Shown piece after piece: positions 58,668 to 64,000 of a stretch of DNA of 64,000 nt (the stretch's first letter is position 1; every line of letters begins with the position of its first letter). A program made the position numbers and the translations under genes. A model generated the notes under the pieces. It saw only the letters and a list, made by a program, of their open reading frames with translations, had not been told where the DNA came from and did no database searches. Source of the stretch: Candidatus Gastranaerophilales bacterium (GTDB lineage Bacteria > Cyanobacteriota > Vampirovibrionia > Gastranaerophilales > Gastranaerophilaceae); contig CAJOJE010000007.1 in the NCBI GenBank assembly GCA_905234865.1, positions 20,954 to 84,953 on the forward strand, given 5' to 3'.

Positions 58668-61211
58668 ATGAGGATATTTGAAGTAAAAAGCGTTAATTTT
58701 AACGGTTGCAAAAAAGAAAAAAATGAGTCGAAAAAACATCCAAAAAATAAGCGGCTCGAGCGCAACGACCAAATATCTCCTCTTTATCCGAAAGGAAAAT
58801 ATCAATTTCCTTGTGATTTAGAATTGTTTTTAACAAAACGTGAAATCGAACCTTTAGATATAATTAAAAATTCCGAATTAAATACGAATATTCCCCTTAG
58901 GACGGAAGAAAAACCAAAACCGTTTGATGAAACCCACGGGAAATTAAAACTCGATAAATACCAACAAGAAGCAATAAACGCTTTCAATTCGGGCAATACG
59001 ACAATAGTTACGGCACCTACGGGAACGGGAAAAACTTTAATTGCAGAACATGTTATTAAAAATTCTCTTGATAAAAATAAAAAAATTATCTATTTATCCC
59101 CCCTAAAAGCGCTAAGCAACGAAAAATATTCCGATTTTGCAAAGCTTTTCGGAAATTATGACGAAAAAGGAAATCTTGTTGATACAAAAAATACGGGACT
59201 TTTAACGGGAGATGTTTCAATTAATCCAAATGCGCCTTTACTTGTTATGACAACGGAAATATACAAAAATTCTCTTTTGTCTTTATCCGAAAAAGAAACG
59301 AAAGAAAAATATAAAGATTATGAAGGGGTAATTTATGATGAATTTCATTATTTGGGGGATAAATCAAGAGGGACAATTTGGGAAGAAGCGGTAATTCATA
59401 CTCCAAAACATATAAAACAATTGATGTTATCCGCTACGGCTTCAAACTCGGATGAAATAAAAAATTGGATTGAAGGCACAAACAGCAACATTAAAGTTTC
59501 TCTTGTAAATGTTCCCGAAAGCGAAAGACATGTTCCTTTAAGGGAATTTGTTTTAACAAGGGATGAATTCGGGAAAATAAATCTTGAAAACACTAAAAAA
59601 CAATTTATTACTCCTGAAATGTTCAGGTATAAAGATAAATTATCCGAAAGACAAAAAAATGCGTATGAAGAGTATGAAACCCTTTTTGAATTTAATGACG
59701 AGGAAGCGTTTAACAATTTAAAATATATGGCGGGAAGAAGGGGAAGAATTAATGCCGAAGAATTTTCAAAAGCCATGCAAAATAAAGGCATGAATAAAGA
59801 TAAGGCAAATGCGATTTCAATTATTCTATCGGATAAAAAATTAACCTCTTACAAAAAAACTCCGGATAATATGTTAAGTCAAAACGTTCAATTGTCGGAA
59901 GTCGTAAAAAAATTAGACAAAGAAAATATGAATCCTTCTCTTATTTATATTTTTTCCAAAAAAAGATGTAATGAAGAACAAAAAGAAGTGGCAAAACGCT
60001 CAAAATCACTCTTAACAAAAGAAGAATCAATAAAAGTTTATAATGAGGTTCAAAAATGCAGGGAAAAAGGAGTGTATTTAGGGGAAGATTTTGACGATGA
60101 ACAATTAAACGCTTTAATGAAAGGCTTTGCCGTACACCATGCGGGAAAATTGCCCGCATATAAAAGCTTGGTGGAAAATCTTGCAAAAGAAGGACTTGTT
60201 AAAGTTTGTTTTGCAACGGAAACGTTAATTGCGGGAATAAATATGCCTTTTAAAACAACCGTATTTACAGAGCTTGAAAAATATGACGGAGAAGAAGTAG
60301 TCGATATTCAGCCTTCTTTATTTAAGCAAGGTGCGGGACGCTCCGGAAGAAGAGGAAAAGATGATATAGGAAATGTTATTGTTATGACAAAAAACATTGA
60401 TGATTATGACAAATATCTTTCCCTTTCAAAATCAACGGATACTTCCGTTTTAAGTGCGCAAAATCCATCTTATGCTTCGATTTTATCGGATAAAATGCTT
60501 AATAATACCGATGAATTTTTGTCCGTAAGTTTGAGCGCATACCAAAAAGGGAATAAATTAAAAGAAGTAAAAAACAATATCGAAAAAAGAAAACAATTAC
60601 TTGAAAAATACGGTTTTATTAAAAAAGATAAAGCAGGAACACTCAGAAGATGCGAAAAAGGAGAAATTGCAAAAAAAGTATACGGTGTAAACGAAATAAT
60701 TTTTACGGAAATTTTATCCGATAAAAAATATCTGAAAAACGTCGATGAAAACGGATTAATTGCAGTTTGTGCTTCTTTTGCGGATGTTAAGGATGAAAAC
60801 CCGAAAAGAAACTTTGGTTTTTGTAATGAAGATAATAAAAAAGCCATGGTAAAAATTTGCGATTTAATTGATGAAGTCGATACGGATGAAAAATGCATGG
60901 GAATAAAAGACAAAGAAACTCCTTTTAGTACAAATTTAGTTCCCTACATTCTTAAATTTTCAAATTCTTCTTCCGATAGAGATGAAGCAATTAATCAATG
61001 GGGGGAAATAATAAATTCAATGAGAAGTAAAGAATTAATTTCCCACGAAGGTGATTTTTTAAGAGTTATAAACAGCACGATTGATATTTTAAGGGTGATA
61101 AAAAGCGCTTCAAATAATGAAAAGGATATTAAAAATGCGGAGCTTGCGATAGAAAAACTCACAAAGCCGCCGATTGAAGATATTTATAATTATGAATTAA
61201 AATTAAACTAA
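58668..61211 (+). CDS. Second Ski2-like helicase, divergent, with N-terminal tag and insertion
   Basis: 847 residues from the ATG at 58668 (GAGGG upstream; an earlier in-frame ATG would overlap the 102-residue gene). The N-terminus MRIFEVKSVNFNGCKKEKNE carries the F-x-G element, followed by ~95 residues unlike helicase 1. Core motifs: TAPTGTGKT (~116), SPLKALSNEK, GDVSINPNAP, DEFHYL (~223, not DEVH), LSATASNSDE, HHAGKLPAY, FATETLIAGINMPFKTT and QGAGRSGRRG. A helical insertion (~315-400, RQKNAYEEYETLFEFNDEEA) interrupts the middle. Motif II and V/VI are intact enough for activity. Paralogue of the gene at 13743; role unknown. Confidence 0.85.
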   Translation: MRIFEVKSVNFNGCKKEKNESKKHPKNKRLERNDQISPLYPKGKYQFPCDLELFLTKREIEPLDIIKNSELNTNIPLRTEEKPKPFDETHGKLKLDKYQQEAINAFNSGNTTIVTAPTGTGKTLIAEHVIKNSLDKNKKIIYLSPLKALSNEKYSDFAKLFGNYDEKGNLVDTKNTGLLTGDVSINPNAPLLVMTTEIYKNSLLSLSEKETKEKYKDYEGVIYDEFHYLGDKSRGTIWEEAVIHTPKHIKQLMLSATASNSDEIKNWIEGTNSNIKVSLVNVPESERHVPLREFVLTRDEFGKINLENTKKQFITPEMFRYKDKLSERQKNAYEEYETLFEFNDEEAFNNLKYMAGRRGRINAEEFSKAMQNKGMNKDKANAISIILSDKKLTSYKKTPDNMLSQNVQLSEVVKKLDKENMNPSLIYIFSKKRCNEEQKEVAKRSKSLLTKEESIKVYNEVQKCREKGVYLGEDFDDEQLNALMKGFAVHHAGKLPAYKSLVENLAKEGLVKVCFATETLIAGINMPFKTTVFTELEKYDGEEVVDIQPSLFKQGAGRSGRRGKDDIGNVIVMTKNIDDYDKYLSLSKSTDTSVLSAQNPSYASILSDKMLNNTDEFLSVSLSAYQKGNKLKEVKNNIEKRKQLLEKYGFIKKDKAGTLRRCEKGEIAKKVYGVNEIIFTEILSDKKYLKNVDENGLIAVCASFADVKDENPKRNFGFCNEDNKKAMVKICDLIDEVDTDEKCMGIKDKETPFSTNLVPYILKFSNSSSDRDEAINQWGEIINSMRSKELISHEGDFLRVINSTIDILRVIKSASNNEKDIKNAELAIEKLTKPPIEDIYNYELKLN

Positions 61212-62308
61212 TCTTCCATTTTACAAAAGCTGAAAACGTTTCCCGAAATGTAAGCGCCGTTTGACCTTGTTTGTCTATCCGATATTGCGGTTGAACGGCT
61301 TTCACGATAAATAAACGCTTTCATAAATTCATCGTTTATTTCTTCGCCTACGATAATAAATATTCCGCCGTATGAATTTGAGGGGCTCGGAAGTCCGAAA
61401 TCCGAATATTTATATCCGCTTTCTTTAACGCTTTGGAATAATTCCGTCATATCGGCTTCCGTTACGACATTGTTTAATTTGCCGCACATTTTTGCAATTC
61501 CTGCGAGAATATCTTTTTTTCTGTAATATGAAGAAAGGTTTGTGTTTGTATCGCCCGCACAATAGGTTAAGCCCCATTCATTTTTATGTTCTTCACATTC
61601 TTCATGGGTAATTCCTGTCGGAATAAACAGTGCGCCAAAGCAGGCGTCCCCGATTTCAACAATGCAATTATTACCTATTCCCGTTGCATTTATAAAAGAT
61701 ATGTCTTTTCCTACTTTGTTTGGTGCTTTATTTCCGTCGATATCCATAATTGCACTCAAGCAATTCATTGCTTCATTATTTGTGCTGTCGTTTGACCATT
61801 CGAAAACTTGAGGGATGACATCATTGCAATTTTTATTGTACGCCACGATATATCTTGTTCCGTCGGTTGCAAGAATGCCTCTTGTTTCAACGTCAAAATC
61901 GTCATTCAGGTTATTTTCTCCACCGTTTTTAAACAATCTTCCGTTGGTTGTTCGCCTTATATCGTATGTATTTCCGCTCGGGAATTTAATTAAATTATAT
62001 CCCCAGCAATCTTCCAAATTGGTTGTCGTGCAAATTTGGTTAATTTTATAATATCTTGATAATTGTCTTACAAAAGCATCCGTTGCATCGGTTTTATCTT
62101 CGCCCGTACCGTAGTATGGCCCGATATCATTATTTAGCGCCATCCTTTCGACGGCTTTGGCAAGTTTATGTTTTGAAGCAATTATTTGTTTTTCTCTTAC
62201 GTTATTTAAAACCGTTTCCGAAATATTGCCGAATATGATAATCGCAACAATGCCGATAACGGCAATAGTAATTAAGGTTTCAGAAAGAGTAAACGCTTTT
62301 TGTTTCAT
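61208..62308 (-). CDS. Pseudopilin/type IV pilin-like protein
   Basis: 366 residues from the ATG at 62308. KQKA/FTLSETLITIAVIGIV fits prepilin peptidase cleavage after Ala5 with Glu10 at +5, followed by IAIIIFGNISETVLNN helix end. The large exported domain has Cys pairs (CTTTNLEDC, CNDV, CLSA, CIVEIGDAC, CEEH/CAG). This N-terminus is a hallmark of multi-copy pseudopilins in Gastranaerophilales-type genomes. A frame continuing 20 codons upstream was rejected because the pilin leader must be short. Convergent overlap of 4 nt with the helicase. Confidence 0.82.
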   Translation of the reverse strand: MKQKAFTLSETLITIAVIGIVAIIIFGNISETVLNNVREKQIIASKHKLAKAVERMALNNDIGPYYGTGEDKTDATDAFVRQLSRYYKINQICTTTNLEDCWGYNLIKFPSGNTYDIRRTTNGRLFKNGGENNLNDDFDVETRGILATDGTRYIVAYNKNCNDVIPQVFEWSNDSTNNEAMNCLSAIMDIDGNKAPNKVGKDISFINATGIGNNCIVEIGDACFGALFIPTGITHEECEEHKNEWGLTYCAGDTNTNLSSYYRKKDILAGIAKMCGKLNNVVTEADMTELFQSVKESGYKYSDFGLPSPSNSYGGIFIIVGEEINDEFMKAFIYRESRSTAISDRQTRSNGAYISGNVFSFCKMED

Positions 62309-62318
62309 ACTAAAAACA

Positions 62319-62347
62319 ATTATAAAAAATTTTTCTATTCTTTGCAA
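62319..62347 (-). promoter_or_regulatory. Promoter of the pseudopilin gene
   Basis: Minus strand TTGCAA (62347-62342), 17 nt, TATAAT (62324-62319). Predicted start ~62312, only ~4 nt before the ATG, and no Shine-Dalgarno. Confidence 0.65.
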
Positions 62348-62357
62348 TAAAGAGAAA

Positions 62358-63332
62358 TTAATGTACAAAAAATGATTTAATAATTCTTTTTATAGTGTTT
62401 CCGTCAAAAGAAAAAATTACTCTCAAAATCATTTTTCTTACGTTTAAAGGGTTAAATTGTGCGCAAAAATATTTATAATTTTCGAAAATAAACTTTAAAA
62501 CATCCTGTCTTATTCTTTTATTGTATCCGACATAAAGTTTAATTGCTTCGGGTTTTAAATATCTGAAATTTCCGATAACGGGGTTTGCGGATGAAAGATT
62601 TGTTTTATGCCTTCTGTATGCCATTAAAGGCGCCGAAATCGTTGCGGAACCTCCTATTAAATGCAAAAACGAAAATACGATTTTATCCGCCCCTTTTCTC
62701 CAGTCTTCGGGCGTTTTGTATTTTAAAAGGTAATCAACGGAAGCTTTTCTTAACATGCAGGATGATGTCGGGTTCCAATTCCAGCTTCCGAACGGATATT
62801 TTTTAATATCCATGACTTTTACGCTGAAATTTTCGCCCAATCTGTTCAAATTGAATATTTCATCAATCGTTTTAATTTCCGTATTATAGCTTGCGTTTTT
62901 GTTATCGGGCGTTGCCATTGAGGTCAGGCTTATTATTGTTGAATTATCATCTATTTCAAACTGGGCGCAAGATGTAAATGCGACCGATATTTCCGTATGA
63001 ACCTGAATATGGACGGATAAAAAATCGGGTAAAAGAACATCATCCGCATCTACCATACACACAAATTCGCCGTCCGCAATTTTTAAGCCTTCTAAAAATG
63101 CGCCGAATTGTCCTTTATTTTCTTCAAGGTTAATAATTTTAACGTTTTCCGGAGCACTTTTTAAAATTTCTTTTGTATTATCGGTTGAACAATCATTCAC
63201 AACGATAATTTCAAAGTTGCGATATTTTTGATTTTGAATGGAATTGATACATTCCATTACATATCGTCCCAAATTGTAACAAGTTATAACAACGCTTACC
63301 TTGGGCATTTTAAAGGGCTTTATGTTATCCAT
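62358..63332 (-). CDS. GT2-family glycosyltransferase
   Basis: 324 residues from the ATG at 63332. GT-A fold: KVSVVITCYNLGRYVMECIN, FEIIVVNDCSTDNTKEILKS, GEFVCMVDADDVLLPDF (DxD-type metal site) and WRKGADKIVFSFLHLIGG. It transfers a sugar from a nucleotide donor to a surface glycan or lipid. The frame is open 31 codons upstream, but TGT-TAAAAT with 7 nt spacing to this ATG supports the shorter protein. A ~70-residue basic C-terminus may contact the membrane. Confidence 0.88.
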   Translation of the reverse strand: MDNIKPFKMPKVSVVITCYNLGRYVMECINSIQNQKYRNFEIIVVNDCSTDNTKEILKSAPENVKIINLEENKGQFGAFLEGLKIADGEFVCMVDADDVLLPDFLSVHIQVHTEISVAFTSCAQFEIDDNSTIISLTSMATPDNKNASYNTEIKTIDEIFNLNRLGENFSVKVMDIKKYPFGSWNWNPTSSCMLRKASVDYLLKYKTPEDWRKGADKIVFSFLHLIGGSATISAPLMAYRRHKTNLSSANPVIGNFRYLKPEAIKLYVGYNKRIRQDVLKFIFENYKYFCAQFNPLNVRKMILRVIFSFDGNTIKRIIKSFFVH

Positions 63333-63339
63333 AAAAAAT

Positions 63340-63348
63340 ATTTTAACA
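63340..63348 (-). promoter_or_regulatory. Extended -10 giving a leaderless GT2 transcript
   Basis: Minus strand TGT-TAAAAT (63348-63340), then 7 nt (ATTTTTT) and the ATG at 63332. Confidence 0.5.
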
Positions 63349-63434
63349 TATTTTGAAAAAAATAGTTGATTATTTTTTTTGTGTTTGGTAATATAAATCA
63401 TGCAAGTGAGCTTGCAAAATCTCACAAATCCTTT

Positions 63435-63500
63435 GGGGGTTAGCTCAATTGCTTGATAAACTTTGGTTTATCAATTCAATTAAAACCTGCGAAAGCAGGT
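63435..63500 (+). other. tRNA-like remnant with two perfect hairpins
   Basis: 63435-63451 repeats the first 18 nt of the tRNA-Ala 88 nt downstream with one base missing, and the flank before it (TCCTT) is also shared. Then comes a perfect 9-bp hairpin TTGATAAAC/TTTG/GTTTATCAA (63453-63474) and a perfect 6-bp hairpin ACCTGC/GAAA/GCAGGT (63485-63500). The second has the CCTGC/GCAGG stem of the tRNA anticodon arm, but with a GAAA tetraloop and no anticodon. No T-arm follows. Confidence 0.5.
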
Positions 63501-63522
63501 GCGTTAAAACTAAATATTCCTT

Positions 63523-63598
63523 GGGGGATTAGCTCAATTGGTAGAGCACCTGCTTTGCACGCAGGGGGTTAGGAGTTCGAGTCTCCTATTCTCCACCA
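63523..63598 (+). tRNA. tRNA-Ala (anticodon TGC)
   Basis: 76 nt with encoded CCA. Acceptor GGGGGAT pairs with ATTCTCC (two G-U), T8-A9, D stem GCTC/GAGC, anticodon stem CCTGC/GCAGG with loop TTTGCAC (anticodon TGC), T arm AGGAG/TTCGAGT/CTCCT, discriminator A and CCA. All positions are canonical. Confidence 0.96.
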
Positions 63599-63612
63599 TT
63601 TAAAACTAAAAC

Positions 63613-63646
63613 GAACCCTTACTGCTTTGCATGTGGGTTCATTTTT
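63613..63646 (+). terminator. Terminator after tRNA-Ala
   Basis: GAACCC (63613-63618) pairs with GGGTTC (63635-63640) across a 16-nt loop, followed by ATTTTTG. Confidence 0.6.
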
Positions 63647-63654
63647 GTTATAAT
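63627..63654 (+). promoter_or_regulatory. Promoter reading into the repeat region
   Basis: TTGCAT (63627-63632), 16 nt, TATAAT (63649-63654). The expected start at ~63661 is the first base before repeat copy 1. Confidence 0.5.
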
Positions 63655-63661
63655 TTAGACC

Positions 63662-63768
63662 GCCATTTGCGTATAAATCGACACTTGGCGTTTTTTAGTA
63701 TATATCCGTATAACGTATCATGCCATTTGCGTATAAATCGACACTTGGCGTTTTTTAGTATATATCCG
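63662..63768. repeat. 47-bp direct repeat, two copies with 60-bp period
   Basis: 63662-63708 and 63722-63768 are identical over 47 nt (GCCATTTGCGTATAAATCGA...), separated by 13 nt. Each unit contains GCCA...TGGCG with TTTTTT after it (hairpin plus T-run). A degenerate third copy of the centre lies at 63927-63949 (17 of 23 bases match by eye). Neither coding nor CRISPR-like. Confidence 0.85.
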
Positions 63769-64000
63769 CTTGTTGTTTAGGTTTGAGGCAGGTCGGAAGT
63801 GTCGAAAAAAAAGCATTTCAAAAGTCCGATTTGGTAGTGTTGTGTCGATTAAAGTCAGTACCTCTGCCATTTGGTTCAACCCCAATTATAGCGAGGTTTT
63901 GGAGGGGATTTTTTATATTACAACTCAAATGCGTATTTTTCGCCACTTGTAAAATTTAAGGTCGGAAGTTTTATGCAAAAAGGTAGGTAATTTTTAGCAA
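63769..64000. other. Non-coding stretch with short fragments of the repeat
   Basis: No credible gene. It holds GTGTCGATT (63838-63848 region), the reverse complement of AATCGACAC in the repeats; a second TGCCATTTG near 63868; AGGTCGGAAGT twice (about 63791 and 63959); and the third degenerate repeat copy. The window ends before the next gene. Confidence 0.5.

Noticed and set aside
62309..62368. 20-residue extension of the pseudopilin
   Set aside because: It would bury the prepilin cleavage site and contains the gene's own -10 and -35 boxes.
63662..63768. CRISPR array
   Set aside because: Only two exact units of 47 bp with a 13-bp gap, no spacer-sized unique sequences and no cas genes.
63770..63952. 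60-residue plus-strand ORF
   Set aside because: It lies in the repeat region, has no start signal and no protein-like pattern.

Overview
The window is a low-GC chromosome segment (roughly one third G+C by eye) from a non-photosynthetic, diderm bacterium. The best fit is a gut-type relative of the Cyanobacteria (class Vampirovibrionia, order Gastranaerophilales). This is inferred from gene content, not from a tree: a DUF3326 protein typical of cyanobacteria and plastid lineages, pseudopilins with a KAFTLSETLITI-type N-terminus, a conserved MGFAASQARF-type protein, several proteins with a short N-terminal F/Y-x-G element, and LPS genes (kdsA, a heptosyltransferase-like gene). No photosynthesis gene, prophage or insertion sequence is seen; almost everything is chromosomal core or lineage-specific.

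Layout. 1-2 kb: type IV pilus pilM-pilN fusion and the start of a pilO-like gene. 2-8 kb: rlmB, the primary sigma factor, then a histidine kinase / CheY-like regulator / degenerate PilB-type ATPase operon. 8-11 kb: exported protein, GH13 enzyme, HU. 11-18 kb: SDR, thiL, aroQ, a Ski2-like helicase, and an alpha-glucan phosphorylase homologue in which the PLP lysine position is serine. 18-25 kb: membrane glycosyltransferase, holA-holB-DUF3326-pseudopilin operon, lysS. 25-31 kb: TPR/GT9 gene followed without gaps by trpDCFBA. 31-38 kb: solo LuxR helix-turn-helix, a purine-rich non-coding tract ending in a terminator, GGDEF protein, ylxR, a divergent kinase-like protein, GH57, and a regulator with four tandem winged helices. 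38-43 kb: rfbA, recA, kdsA, YhaM-like HD protein, exported protein, pncC. 43-47 kb: grpE-dnaJ-propeller-methyltransferase. 47-54 kb: ROK glucokinase, UPF0210/ACT pair, deoC, a D-2-hydroxyacid dehydrogenase homologue lacking two catalytic residues, ctpA. 54-61 kb: CHASE2 cyclase, recG, a small tail-anchored protein and a second Ski2-like helicase. 61-64 kb: pseudopilin, GT2, a tRNA-Ala preceded by a tRNA-like remnant and followed by 60-bp-period repeats.

Together the genes cover alpha-glucan turnover (GH13, GH57, phosphorylase-like, ROK kinase), pilus/pseudopilin assembly with two-component, cyclic nucleotide and c-di-GMP signalling, envelope glycosylation, tryptophan synthesis and replication/repair. 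The most distinctive signals are promoters whose -10 box lies 6-7 nt before the start codon (leaderless mRNAs), divergent promoters sharing one palindromic core element, and enzyme homologues with altered active sites.
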